DNA from: Alkalilacustris brevis
Lineage (GTDB): Bacteria > Pseudomonadota > Alphaproteobacteria > Rhodobacterales > Rhodobacteraceae
Assembly (NCBI RefSeq): GCF_003350345.1
Contig: NZ_QNVJ01000058.1
Span: 1-55,544, forward strand
Reading direction: 5' to 3'
DNA length: 55,544 nucleotides
Of this stretch, positions 8,495 through 17,744 are shown piece after piece. Each line of letters starts with the position of its first letter. Positions within the stretch are counted from its first letter, which is position 1. Under the pieces are notes generated by a model that was not told the DNA's origin, did no database searches, and saw nothing but the letters and a program-made list of their open reading frames with translations. Made by a program: the position numbers and the translations under genes.

Positions 8495-9136
8495 TCAGTG
8501 CTTGTCGGCCGGGCCTGACTGGCCCGCCGACCCCGCCGTGTCCGGCTCGATCCAGTGGGCTTCGATCAGTTTCGACTGGGCGATGAAGAAGCCGAACATC
8601 GCCCCGGCCTGGCCGAAGGTATCCCAGACCACATAGACATCGGTCGAGAACGAGCGCCAGATGATCTCATTCGCCACGGCCATCAGTAAGAAAAACCAGG
8701 CCAGCCGGCGGGTCAGCACCATCCAGCCGGCGGGCGAGATCGGCAAAAGCCCTTCCATCACATAGGCGAAATACGACTGCCCGCGCCACAGCCCCACCCA
8801 GAGCACCAGCCCGAACAGCCCGAAGACGAAGGTGCTCTTCATCTTGAAGAAGCGTTCGTCATTCAGCCAGACGGTCAGCGCGCCAAAGACGACGACCATG
8901 AACAGCGTTGTCACCTGGATGCGCGACACCTTGCCCGACAGCCGCCAGAGCACCAGGGTGCAGGCCGACAGCAGCGGGATGAACAGCGCCGTGACGACGA
9001 TGAAGCCGTCATAATCGCGCCCCCCCACCTCGTAGGTCTCGCCGCGCAGCCAGACATATCCCAGGAAAAAGGCCAGAAGCGGCCCCATCTCGAGCACCAT
9101 CTTCAGCTTTGGGTTGATCGCGCGGGTCTCGCTCAT
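8495..9136 (-). CDS. yciB: Inner membrane protein YciB/IspZ (septation protein A family)
   Basis: 213-residue polytopic inner-membrane protein. It begins with a short hydrophilic stretch and the family segment LEMGPLLAFFLGYVW, and has about five further hydrophobic helices. NEIIWRSFSTDVYVVWDTFGQ near the C-terminus is the most recognisable family stretch. YciB proteins influence cell envelope synthesis and septation; the molecular activity is not settled. I started at the ATG at 9136 because the longer frame adds residues unlike the family and this start has GGAGAGC upstream. It lies 76 bases downstream of ftsY in the same direction, so the two may be cotranscribed. Confidence 0.92.
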   Translation of the reverse strand: MSETRAINPKLKMVLEMGPLLAFFLGYVWLRGETYEVGGRDYDGFIVVTALFIPLLSACTLVLWRLSGKVSRIQVTTLFMVVVFGALTVWLNDERFFKMKSTFVFGLFGLVLWVGLWRGQSYFAYVMEGLLPISPAGWMVLTRRLAWFFLLMAVANEIIWRSFSTDVYVVWDTFGQAGAMFGFFIAQSKLIEAHWIEPDTAGSAGQSGPADKH

Positions 9137-9212
9137 GCGGTGCTCTCCTGACTGGGGCTGACATAGCATGCCCGGCATCGCGCGCAACAGCTACGGCGCA
9201 GTGGCGACGGCT

Positions 9213-10499
9213 TCATGCGCCCTCATCCGCGCCGGTCAGGGCGCGGGCGAATTCCTCTGGCTCGAACGGTTGCAGATCGTCGATCTGCTCGCCCACGCCG
9301 ATGGCATGGATCGGCAGGCCGAAGCGGTCGGCCAGCGCCACCAGAACGCCGCCGCGGGCGGTGCCGTCGAGTTTGGTCATCACCAGCCCCGAGACATCGG
9401 CGATCTTGCTGAATATCTCGACCTGATTGAGCGCGTTCTGCCCGGTGGTGGCATCCAGGACCAGCAGCGTGTTATGCGGCGCGGTCTCGTCCAGCTTGCG
9501 CAGGACCCGCACGATCTTGGCCAGTTCCTCCATCAGGTCGGCACGATTTTGCAGCCGCCCGGCGGTGTCGATCATCAGCAGGTCGGCCCCGTCGGCGCGC
9601 GCCTTCGACAGCGCGTCATAGGCCAGGCTTGCCGGGTCGCTGCCCTCGGGCGCGGTCAGCACCGGCACACCGGCGCGCTCGCCCCAGACTTGCAACTGCT
9701 CGACCGCGGCCGCGCGGAAGGTATCTCCCGCCGCGATCACCACGTTCTTTCCGGCGGCCCGGAACTGCGCGGCCAGTTTGCCGATGGTGGTGGTCTTGCC
9801 CGAGCCGTTCACGCCGACCACCAGCACAACCTGCGGGCGCGACGGGTAAAGCGGCAGCGGGCGCGCCACGGGCTCCATGATGGCGGCGATCTCCTGTGCC
9901 AGCAGCGCGCGGACCTCCTGCCCCGACACGCGCTTGCCGAAATGGCCCTCGGCCAGGTTGGCGGTGACGCGCATAGCGGTCTCGACGCCCATGTCGGCCT
10001 GGATCAGCACATCCTCGAGGCTTTCGAGCATGGCATCGTCAAGCACACGGCGCGGTGCATCCGCAGGCGCGGGGCCGCGCCCCAGCAGCCGGCCCAGCAG
10101 GCCAGGGCGGGCGTCGTCGGGGTCGGGTTCCTGCGGCGGCGCAGGGATTTCGCCCTCTTCCGCCGGCGCGACGCGCGGTTCGTCTTGGGGCAGACCCTTG
10201 CGCTCGGGCACGGCGGGGGCCACGGGTGCGGCCGGTGCGGGCGCGTCCGAGGCCGGCGTGGGGCGCGGCGGCATCGCTTGCGGCTGGCTGCGTTCGGGCG
10301 GGGGCGGGGCGTCGTCAGCAGGTGTTTCGACTGGTGCTTCGGTTGGTGCCGCTGGGGCGGGGGCCTCGTCTGTGCGGGAGGCAGGCGCGGCTTCGGGCGC
10401 CGGTTTTTCGGCGCCTTCCTCGACCACGGCATCCAGCCCCTCGCCCAGCCGCGACGAGGATTTGAACATCCGCTCCTTCAGCTTCTTGAAAAACGACAT
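9213..10499 (-). CDS. ftsY: Signal recognition particle receptor FtsY
   Basis: 428-residue SRP GTPase docking SRP-ribosome complexes at the inner membrane. It has an N-terminal amphipathic basic segment (MSFFKKLKERMFKSSSRLGE) and a long Ala/Pro/Glu-rich acidic region (about 25-130). The NG domain follows, with the P-loop GVNGSGKTTTIGKLA, DTAGRLQN and TKLDGTARGG. The Ala/Pro-rich region is longer than in minimal FtsY proteins but is common in this group. Start at 10499 has a plausible site upstream. yciB follows. Confidence 0.97.
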   Translation of the reverse strand: MSFFKKLKERMFKSSSRLGEGLDAVVEEGAEKPAPEAAPASRTDEAPAPAAPTEAPVETPADDAPPPPERSQPQAMPPRPTPASDAPAPAAPVAPAVPERKGLPQDEPRVAPAEEGEIPAPPQEPDPDDARPGLLGRLLGRGPAPADAPRRVLDDAMLESLEDVLIQADMGVETAMRVTANLAEGHFGKRVSGQEVRALLAQEIAAIMEPVARPLPLYPSRPQVVLVVGVNGSGKTTTIGKLAAQFRAAGKNVVIAAGDTFRAAAVEQLQVWGERAGVPVLTAPEGSDPASLAYDALSKARADGADLLMIDTAGRLQNRADLMEELAKIVRVLRKLDETAPHNTLLVLDATTGQNALNQVEIFSKIADVSGLVMTKLDGTARGGVLVALADRFGLPIHAIGVGEQIDDLQPFEPEEFARALTGADEGA

Positions 10500-10609
10500 G
10501 CGCCACCCTTCGAACTATCTGCGACACAGCTAATACAGCGCGCCCGGATTTGAAAGTGAGCGGGCGCCCCCAAGCTTGACGTTTTCATGACAATCCGCAA
10601 TCAGACGTC

Positions 10610-11341
10610 ATGCCGATGTCACATGCCCAGCCCGATGCCGCGCAGCTTGCCCGCAAGGCCCGCGCCCTGCCGCCCGGCCGCATCGGCAGTTTCATCCACG
10701 ATGGTCAACGCTACTGGGTGAAGTTCGAGGAAGAGATCGCTTCGCTGCGCTTGCGACTGTTCAAGGGTAACGCCGGGCGCAGCCTCAGCCGCGAACAGCA
10801 CTTGCTGACCGAATTCGCCGCACGGGGGGCCGCCGTGCCGCCGATCGCGGCGCAAGGGCAGGGGTTTATGGTGTTGCCCGATTGCGGCCCGAACCTGCCC
10901 GGCCTACTGAAACCGGGCGAGGAGTTTCGCCCCGCTTTTCGCGCCACCGGCAAGGCCCTGGCCGAAATGCATGCGCTGGGGCTGGCGCATGGGCGGCCCT
11001 GTATCCGCGACGTGTGCTGGGATGGCGAAACCGTCACCTTCCTTGACCTGGAGGCCGGCGCGCGGCTCGATGCCCGCCCTCGTGACATGGCCCGCGATTT
11101 GCTTGTGCTGCTGCATTCGGCCTTGGCGCAACGGTCCGAGTTCCTTTGCGGTGCGGAAGAGATTGCAGTTGGCTACCGTGCCCATGACCCCGGCGGCATC
11201 TGGGAGCTTGCACGCCGGCGCGCGCGCCGGATGCGGTGGTTTGCGCCACTGGTCGCGCCGGTGATCTTGTATCACCGGTTCCGCGCCAAGCAGAAGAGCG
11301 AGTTCTACGCGATCCCCTTGTTGATTGCGTTCTTGCGCTGA
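10610..11341 (+). CDS. Kinase-fold protein resembling the Kdo/WaaP lipopolysaccharide kinase group
   Basis: 243 residues with a protein-kinase-like layout: an N-lobe with YWVKFEEE, a hinge-like stretch MVLPDCGPNLPGLL, then HGRPCIRDVCWDGETVTFLDLEAG in the place of the catalytic and metal-binding loops. The usual HGD...N is replaced by HGR...D, and DFG by DLE. I recall similar substitutions in toluene-tolerance/WaaP-like proteins of Proteobacteria, so this is probably a family trait rather than damage. The C-terminus has a basic and hydrophobic segment (ARRRARRMRWFAPLVAPVIL) that could associate with membrane. Two in-frame ATGs (10610, 10616) are possible. The substrate is unknown and activity uncertain. 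Confidence 0.65.
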   Translation: MPMSHAQPDAAQLARKARALPPGRIGSFIHDGQRYWVKFEEEIASLRLRLFKGNAGRSLSREQHLLTEFAARGAAVPPIAAQGQGFMVLPDCGPNLPGLLKPGEEFRPAFRATGKALAEMHALGLAHGRPCIRDVCWDGETVTFLDLEAGARLDARPRDMARDLLVLLHSALAQRSEFLCGAEEIAVGYRAHDPGGIWELARRRARRMRWFAPLVAPVILYHRFRAKQKSEFYAIPLLIAFLR

Positions 11342-11410
11342 GGTCGCGGGCAGGCCAGTTTCGGCCCTGATACGGGGATATTCCCAGCACGTGCCAAGCC
11401 GGAACCAGAG

Positions 11411-11860
11411 ATGCCATTGACCGAGTTGTTCGCAAATGCCCTACGCCACGCCAGCATCACCGTGGCGCTGCTATCGGCAGGATGGGTGGCGTCGCCTGTG
11501 GTCGCCGATCCGCCGGGGCGGATGCTCGACGGGGCAGAGTTCGAGGCGCTGACGACAGGGCGGACGATGACCTATGGTGTCGGTGGGCTGGTCTACGGCA
11601 TCGAGCAGTATCTGCCCGGCCGGCGCGTGATATGGGCTTTTGCCGGTGACGCGTGCCGACAGGGGACATGGTTCGAGGCCGACGATCACATCTGTTTCGT
11701 CTATGACGATGCGCCCGAACGGCTGCATTGCTGGCAGTTTTTCGACACCGACGCGGGGCTGCGCGCGCAAGCAGAAGGGGACCCGCCCGGCAGCGGTCTG
11801 GTTGAGGTGGGTCATGCCGAAGGGCCGATGGAATGCCCGGGGCTTTGGCTGGGGTCGTGA
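11411..11860 (+). CDS. Secreted four-cysteine protein of unknown function
   Basis: 149 residues. A hydrophobic N-terminus (about 12-32) ending near VVADPPG suggests export by a signal peptide. The mature part starts LDGAEFEALTTGRTMTYG and contains YGIEQYLPGRRVIWAF. Four cysteines, in ACRQG, HICFVY, HCWQF and MECPG, could form two disulfides in the periplasm. I recall similar short proteins annotated as hypothetical in Rhodobacteraceae but know no function. It converges on xseA with 7 bases between the stops. Confidence 0.75.
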   Translation: MPLTELFANALRHASITVALLSAGWVASPVVADPPGRMLDGAEFEALTTGRTMTYGVGGLVYGIEQYLPGRRVIWAFAGDACRQGTWFEADDHICFVYDDAPERLHCWQFFDTDAGLRAQAEGDPPGSGLVEVGHAEGPMECPGLWLGS

Positions 11861-11867
11861 CGGTGGC

Positions 11868-13481
11868 TCAGAATAGGCTGCCCTGGCGCGGCGGGGGGGC
11901 TTTGCCGGGCGACGTCTTGCCGGGGGCTTCGGCCTTGCGGGGCTTTCCGGGTTTGCCTGTGCCGCCTGCCGGACCGCCCGCGCCGCCACCACCCGGCACG
12001 GCGTTCATGCGCCCATCGGCGAATTCGATCTCGAGCGCCACCGCATTTGCCGCCGCCGTGCTGTTGGTCACGACCGCGCCATCGCCGCGCACCACGGCAT
12101 AGCCGCGCCTGAGCGTTTCGCGGTAGCCCAGCGTCTGGCGCATCCGTTCCAGCGCCTCCAGCCGGTCGCGCCAGCGTGCGAGCTGGCCCTGTGCCACGGC
12201 GGCAAAACGCTGGGAAAGCACGCTTTGGCGTTGCTGCCCATCGGCCACCTGACGTGCCAGCGCCCGGGGGGAAAGCCGTCCGGCGCGGTCGGACCATTGC
12301 CTGTGCCGGTCGCGCAGCAGCCGCCCGGGCGCCGCATCCAGTCGCTGCCCCAGCCGCGCCAGCGCCTCGTGCTGGCTGTCGATGCGGGCCTGCAGGGTTT
12401 GCAGCCGCAGCCCCCCCTCGGCGCGGCCCAGGGCAATCCGCCGGGCCTGCACACTGGCGCGCAACGCACCCGGCAGCCGGTCGGCCAGGTTGTCGAGCCG
12501 TTGCGCAGCCTGACCCACCAGCATTTCGGGGCGCGGCATGGCGCGCGCGAGATCCCGCAGCCGCTGGCCGCGGCGTTCAAGCGCCTGGCCGGTGGCGCGC
12601 ACAAGGCGCGCGCCCTGTTCATCGGTCCAGGCCAGCAACTCGCTGCGCACCGGCACCGCCATCTCGGCCGCCGCTGTGGGGGTGGGCGCGCGCCGGTCGG
12701 CGGCGAAGTCGATCAGGGTGGTATCGGTTTCGTGCCCCACGGCCGAAATCAGCGGGATCGCGCTGTCGGCGGCGGCGCGCACCACGATTTCCTCGTTGAA
12801 GCCCCACAGATCCTCGACCGAGCCGCCGCCGCGCGCGACGATCAGAAGATCGGGGCGTGGCACCGGCCCACCGGCGGCGGGCAGGGCGTTGAAGCCACGG
12901 ATCGCCGCCGCCACCTCGGGCGCGCAGGCCGCGCCCTGCACCGCCACCGGCCAGACGATCACATGGCGTGGAAAGCGGTCGGACAGCCGGTGCAGGATAT
13001 CGCGGATCACCGCCCCCGAGGGCGAGGTAACAACCCCGATCACGCGCGGCAGATAGGGCAGGGGGCGTTTGCGCGCGGGGTCGAACAGCCCCTCGGCGGC
13101 CAGTTGCGCCTTGCGCTTTTCCAGCATCGCCATCAGCGCGCCCATGCCGGCGGGGGCGATTTCCTCGATCACCATCTGGTATTTCGACTGCCCGCCAAAG
13201 GTGGTCAGCCGGCCCGTGGCGACCACCTCCATGCCTTCTTCGGGTTGGGTGGCCAGCCGCCCGGCCACGCCTTTCCAGATCACACCCGCCAGCACGTTGC
13301 GGTCATCCTTGAGGTCGAGATAGACATGCCCCGAGCGCGGGCGCGAGACGCGCCCCACCTCGCCGCGCACGCGCACGCGGCCGAATTCGCCCTCGATCAC
13401 CCGCTTGACCGCGCCCGAGATTTCCGTGACCGAATACTCGGGCGCGTTCTGCCCCGGCGCGGGGTCGTCGATCAGATCCAT
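11868..13481 (-). CDS. xseA: Exodeoxyribonuclease VII large subunit XseA
   Basis: 537-residue catalytic subunit of exonuclease VII, which degrades single-stranded DNA with the small subunit XseB. It starts with an OB-fold (YSVTEISGAVKRVIEGEFGRVRVRGEVG). The core has IGVVTSPSGAVIRDI, ARGGGSVEDLWGFNEE and SAVGHETDTTL. A long coiled region and the conserved YAVVRGDGAVV segment follow. The last 45 residues are Gly/Pro/Lys-rich and end PPPRQGSLF; such tails are common here. xseB is not in the window. It is divergent from purD, 76 bases apart. Confidence 0.96.
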   Translation of the reverse strand: MDLIDDPAPGQNAPEYSVTEISGAVKRVIEGEFGRVRVRGEVGRVSRPRSGHVYLDLKDDRNVLAGVIWKGVAGRLATQPEEGMEVVATGRLTTFGGQSKYQMVIEEIAPAGMGALMAMLEKRKAQLAAEGLFDPARKRPLPYLPRVIGVVTSPSGAVIRDILHRLSDRFPRHVIVWPVAVQGAACAPEVAAAIRGFNALPAAGGPVPRPDLLIVARGGGSVEDLWGFNEEIVVRAAADSAIPLISAVGHETDTTLIDFAADRRAPTPTAAAEMAVPVRSELLAWTDEQGARLVRATGQALERRGQRLRDLARAMPRPEMLVGQAAQRLDNLADRLPGALRASVQARRIALGRAEGGLRLQTLQARIDSQHEALARLGQRLDAAPGRLLRDRHRQWSDRAGRLSPRALARQVADGQQRQSVLSQRFAAVAQGQLARWRDRLEALERMRQTLGYRETLRRGYAVVRGDGAVVTNSTAAANAVALEIEFADGRMNAVPGGGGAGGPAGGTGKPGKPRKAEAPGKTSPGKAPPPRQGSLF

Positions 13482-13557
13482 GGCCGCCTCACTTGTGCTG
13501 CACCTCGCCGCACCCTAGAACGCCCGGCATCGGGTGAAAAGCACGTGGGGCGCGAAG

Positions 13558-14850
13558 ATGAACATTCTGGTGCTGGGCAGCGGCGGGCGCGAACATGCGC
13601 TGGCCTGGGCGATCAAGCAGAACCCCAAATGCGACCGGCTGATCGTGGCCCCCGGCAATGCCGGCATCGCGCAGATGTCTGAGACCGCCGATATCGACAT
13701 CACCGATGGCGGTGTGGTCGCCAATTTCGCCGAGGAAAACACCATCGATTTCGTGGTGATCGGCCCCGAGGCGCCACTGGCGGCCGGCGTGGCCGACCGG
13801 CTGCGCGACGCGGGCGTGCCGGTGTTCGGCCCCACGGCGGCGGCGGCGCAACTCGAGGCGTCGAAAGCCTTCACCAAGGAAATCTGCGATGCCTGCGGCG
13901 CCCCCACCGCACGCTGGGCCCGGTTCGACAATGCCGAAGCCGCGCGCGCCCATATTTTTGAGACCGGTGCGCCGATCGTCGTCAAGGCCGACGGGCTGGC
14001 CGCCGGCAAGGGCGTTGTGGTGGCGATGGACGAGGCCACAGCCCTGGCCGCGATCGATGACATCTTTGCCGGGGCCTTTGGCGCGGAGGCGGGCGCAAGT
14101 GTCGTGATCGAGGAATTCATGGAGGGCGAAGAGGCCAGCTTCTTCGTGCTTTGCGATGGTGAAACTGTTTTGCCAATCGGCACCGCCCAGGACCACAAGC
14201 GCGTGGGCGAGGGCGATACCGGCCCCAACACCGGCGGGATGGGCGCCTATTCGCCCGCGCCGATCCTGACGCCCGAACTGCAGGAGCAGGTGCTTGCCCG
14301 AATCATCCGCCCCACCGTGTCCGAGATGGCGCGTCGTGGCACCCCGTTCCAGGGTGTCCTTTACGCCGGGTTGATGATCCAGGACGGCGTGGCGCGGCTG
14401 GTCGAATACAACGTGCGCTTCGGCGACCCCGAATGCCAGGCACTGATGCTGCGGCTGGGCGCGCAAGTCTTCGACCTGATGCTGGCCTGCACCGAGGGGC
14501 GGCTGGCCGAATGTGCCGTCAACTGGGCCGACGATCACGCGATATGTGTCGTCATGGCGGCCAGGGGCTATCCGGGCAGCTACGACAAGGGCAGCGTGAT
14601 CCGGGGGCTCGACCAGTTGCTCGAAGACAGCCGCCACATGACCTTCCACGCCGGAACCGCCGAGCGCGGCGGCGAGATCGTCGCCGCGGGCGGCCGGGTG
14701 CTGGGCGTGACGGCGCGCGGCGCATCGCTGTCCGAGGCGCGCGAAGAGGCCTATGCGATGATCGCGGGCATCGACTGGCCCGAAGGGTTCTACCGCCGCG
14801 ATATAGGCTGGCGTGCGCTGGGTGGTCCGACACCGCCGGGCAAAGACTGA
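13558..14850 (+). CDS. purD: Phosphoribosylamine-glycine ligase PurD
   Basis: 430-residue ATP-grasp enzyme joining glycine to 5-phosphoribosylamine, step two of purine synthesis. It opens with MNILVLGSGGREHALAWAI and contains VIGPEAPLAAGVADRLR, VVKADGLAAGKGV in the ATP-grasp region and TGPNTGGMGAYSP. I chose the ATG at 13558 rather than the frame start 24 bases earlier because the family begins exactly at this MNILVLG. Length is typical. It stands alone, divergent from xseA. Confidence 0.97.
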   Translation: MNILVLGSGGREHALAWAIKQNPKCDRLIVAPGNAGIAQMSETADIDITDGGVVANFAEENTIDFVVIGPEAPLAAGVADRLRDAGVPVFGPTAAAAQLEASKAFTKEICDACGAPTARWARFDNAEAARAHIFETGAPIVVKADGLAAGKGVVVAMDEATALAAIDDIFAGAFGAEAGASVVIEEFMEGEEASFFVLCDGETVLPIGTAQDHKRVGEGDTGPNTGGMGAYSPAPILTPELQEQVLARIIRPTVSEMARRGTPFQGVLYAGLMIQDGVARLVEYNVRFGDPECQALMLRLGAQVFDLMLACTEGRLAECAVNWADDHAICVVMAARGYPGSYDKGSVIRGLDQLLEDSRHMTFHAGTAERGGEIVAAGGRVLGVTARGASLSEAREEAYAMIAGIDWPEGFYRRDIGWRALGGPTPPGKD

Positions 14851-15058
14851 CCGCGCGCGTTGCCCATCCGCCGCGCCGACAGGCGCAATGTCTGCCGGTA
14901 ATGCGCGCCCGCATGACCCTGCGAGCGCCCCGCATTCTCGCGCTGCCCAGTTTGATCCGTAACGCCCCCGGACCCGTATCAGAATGAAAGGGTTGGAAGC
15001 GCAGCGTCAAAAGCCCCATATTGGGAGTGACGCCGAACTGGGCGAGAGGGGAAGCGCG

Positions 15059-16168
15059 ATGAACATTCATACGCCTGAGATCGACCGGAAACCGAGCCGT
15101 GACGAGGCCGAAGCCGCGCTTGAGGTGCTCAGGAAGTGGGCGGACAAGGCAAGTGACGACGAAATCGCCACGCTTGACCCGGCGGTGTCGAGGCTAGCGC
15201 CGGATGCACCGGTTGGGTCAGCTTCGGAATACCCGGCCTTCAGCCGCAGCTATCCGGAAGGTTTCCGGGCCGATGATGCCTACCGCGCCTCGCTGCCCGA
15301 TCTGCAAAACGGCCCGGCCAGCCTGATCGTGGGCGCGCGGGCGCCGATCCAGCATGTGGGGATTTCCAACTTTCGCCTGCCGATCAGCTTTCATACGCGC
15401 GACAACGGCGACCTGACGCTTGAGACCAGCGTCACCGGCACCGTCAGCCTGGAAGCCGAGAAGAAGGGCATCAACATGTCGCGCATCATGCGCAGCTTCT
15501 ACGGCCATGCAGGGCGCACCTTCAGCTTTCAGGTGATCGAGGCCGCGCTCGATGATTACAAGGCCGATCTCGACAGTATCGACGCTCGGATCATGATGCG
15601 CTTTTCCTTCCCCATGAAGATGCGCGCGCTGCGCTCTGGGCTGGAGGGGTATCAGTATTACGACATCGCGCTGGAACTGGTGGAGCGGGCCGGCGTGCGC
15701 CGCCGGTTCATGCACCTCGATTATGTCTATTCCTCGACCTGCCCCTGCTCGCTTGAGCTTTCCGAACATGCGCGGGCCACGCGCGGGCAGCTGGCGACGC
15801 CGCATTCACAGCGTTCGGTGGCGCGCGTCTCGATCGAGCTGATCGAGGGCCGCACGCTCTGGTTCGAGGATCTGATCGACCTGTGCCGCGCCGCCGTGCC
15901 GACCGAGACCCAGGTGATGGTCAAGCGCGAGGATGAACAGGCCTTCGCCGAGCTGAACGCCGCCAACCCGATTTTCGTCGAGGATGCCGCACGCGCCTTC
16001 TGTGCCCAGCTTGCCGGCGATGAACGGATCGGCGACTTCCGCGTGGTGGCCAGCCATCAGGAAAGCCTGCACAGCCATGATGCGGTCAGCGTGCTGACGC
16101 GGGGCGAAACATTCGCGGCCGAAAGCCTGGACCCGAAGCTGTTCGCCACGCTGGTGCATGGCGGCTGA
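15059..16168 (+). CDS. folE2: GTP cyclohydrolase FolE2 (type IB)
   Basis: 369-residue enzyme converting GTP to dihydroneopterin triphosphate for folate. It belongs to the FolE2 family, which is unrelated in sequence to FolE and can use metals other than zinc. Family marks include VGISNFRLPISF, the active-site cysteine in SSTCPCSLELSEHARATRGQ, and FEDLIDLCRAAVPTETQVMVKREDEQAF. The ATG at 15059 with GAGAGGGGAAG upstream fits better than the earlier in-frame start at 14984. In some bacteria FolE2 is induced by zinc shortage through Zur; I see no clear Zur palindrome in the 208 bases upstream. Confidence 0.95.
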   Translation: MNIHTPEIDRKPSRDEAEAALEVLRKWADKASDDEIATLDPAVSRLAPDAPVGSASEYPAFSRSYPEGFRADDAYRASLPDLQNGPASLIVGARAPIQHVGISNFRLPISFHTRDNGDLTLETSVTGTVSLEAEKKGINMSRIMRSFYGHAGRTFSFQVIEAALDDYKADLDSIDARIMMRFSFPMKMRALRSGLEGYQYYDIALELVERAGVRRRFMHLDYVYSSTCPCSLELSEHARATRGQLATPHSQRSVARVSIELIEGRTLWFEDLIDLCRAAVPTETQVMVKREDEQAFAELNAANPIFVEDAARAFCAQLAGDERIGDFRVVASHQESLHSHDAVSVLTRGETFAAESLDPKLFATLVHGG

Positions 16169-16253
16169 TCGCGCTGGCCCGTCGCGCCGTCGCGCCGGGC
16201 GCGTGAAGCTGCGTGCTTGACAGTTCCATCCGGGCCGGACAAGCGTTCGATCC

Positions 16254-17702
16254 ATGATCGATCTGCGCCCTGTCGGATATATCCTTGGCCTGCTGAGCGC
16301 CGTTATCGGACTGGCGATGCTGGTGCCGATGGCGGCCGACATGATCGATGGCGATGCGAACTGGCGCGCTTTCATGGCCAGCGCCACGGTGACGTTTCTC
16401 GCGGGGGTCTTCGTTGCGCTGGCCTGCCAGAACGGCGCGCGCGCCGAGATGGGCACGCGCCATGCCTTCGTGCTGACCACCGGCGCCTGGGTGGTGCTGC
16501 CGCTTTTCGGGGCGCTGCCCTTCATGCTCGGGGTGCCGGGGGTGGGGTTCACGGATGCGTTCTTCGAATCCATGTCGGGGATCACCACCACCGGAACCAC
16601 CGTGTTCGTCGGGCTGGATTCGATGCCGCGCGGCACGCTCTTGTGGCGGTCGATCCTGCAATGGCTGGGCGGGCTGGGGATCATCGTGGTGGCAATGCTG
16701 TTCCTGCCGCTGATGAAGGTGGGCGGGATGCAGTTCTACCGCTCCGAGGCCTTCGACACGATGGGCAAGGTGATGCCGCGCGCGCTTGACCTGGCAAGGG
16801 CGCTGTTCGAGGTGTATCTGCTGATCACCGTGGCCTGCGCGGCCAGCTATTTCGCGCTGGGCCTGTCGGCTTTCGATGCGGTGAACCATGCCTTCACTAC
16901 AGTGGCCACGGGCGGATTCTCGACATCAGATGCCTCGTTTGCGGCGTTCTCGCCGGCGGCGCAGTATGCAAGTATCCTGTTCATGATCCTTGCCGGCCTG
17001 CCCTTCGTGCGTTTCGTGCAGCTCATGGGGGGCAGCTTCGCGCCGCTCTGGCAGGACATCCAGGTGCGCGCCTATATCCGCTGGATAACCTATGCCGTTG
17101 CTGCGGTGCTGGTCTACCGTATCGCGACCGAAGGGGTCGCCGTGCTGCCGGGGCTGCGTGAAAGTGCCTTCAATGTCGTTTCGCTGTTTTCCGGCACCGG
17201 CTATTCCAGCGCCGATGTTTCTGCCTGGGGCGCCTTTCCGCTGGTCGTGGTGATCGCGGTGGGCGCGGTGGGGGCCTGCACGGCCTCGACAGGGTGTTCG
17301 ATCAAGGTCTTTCGTTATCTGGTGCTGTTCGAGGCGATCAAGGCGCAGATCCGGCGCATTCACAGCCCCAGCCGCGTGGTGCCCGTGCGCCTTGACGGCA
17401 AGCCGCTGGGCGACGATGTCATCAACTCGGTCATCGCGTTGTTCACGCTTTTCATGGTCGGTTTCGGCATCGCGGCGGTTCTGCTTTCGCTGACCGGGCT
17501 TCAGATCAGCACGGCGTTCACGGCAGCCTGGACGGCGCTTTTCAACATCGGCCCGGCCTTCGGCCCCGAGGTGGGGCCTACCGGCGCGGTCGATGGTTTC
17601 CCGCCGCTGGCCAAATGGGTGATGATCGCGGCCATGCTGGCCGGCCGGCTCGAGATGCTGGCGGTGGTTGTGCTGTTGCTGCCGCGTTTCTGGCGCGCCT
17701 GA
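16254..17702 (+). CDS. trkH: TrkH family potassium uptake protein
   Basis: 482-residue potassium channel-like subunit. The four selectivity-filter loops are readable: GITTTGTT, TVATGGFST, SGTGYSSAD and ACTASTGCSIK. These alternate with paired hydrophobic helices as in TrkH/KtrB. It needs a cytoplasmic TrkA-type regulator, which is not in this window. It lies 85 bases after folE2 and converges on the COQ9-like gene. Confidence 0.96.
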   Translation: MIDLRPVGYILGLLSAVIGLAMLVPMAADMIDGDANWRAFMASATVTFLAGVFVALACQNGARAEMGTRHAFVLTTGAWVVLPLFGALPFMLGVPGVGFTDAFFESMSGITTTGTTVFVGLDSMPRGTLLWRSILQWLGGLGIIVVAMLFLPLMKVGGMQFYRSEAFDTMGKVMPRALDLARALFEVYLLITVACAASYFALGLSAFDAVNHAFTTVATGGFSTSDASFAAFSPAAQYASILFMILAGLPFVRFVQLMGGSFAPLWQDIQVRAYIRWITYAVAAVLVYRIATEGVAVLPGLRESAFNVVSLFSGTGYSSADVSAWGAFPLVVVIAVGAVGACTASTGCSIKVFRYLVLFEAIKAQIRRIHSPSRVVPVRLDGKPLGDDVINSVIALFTLFMVGFGIAAVLLSLTGLQISTAFTAAWTALFNIGPAFGPEVGPTGAVDGFPPLAKWVMIAAMLAGRLEMLAVVVLLLPRFWRA

Positions 17703-17744
17703 CGCCGTTGGGGTAGGGGCAGCGTGCGCGCGATTACGCCGCCT

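Noticed and set aside
9168-10553. Plus-strand open frame of 461 codons
   Set aside because: It is the antisense shadow of ftsY, with low-complexity translation.
14851-15058. Zur-type operator before folE2
   Set aside because: No AT-rich palindrome of the Zur type was found in these bases, so zinc control of folE2 cannot be supported.
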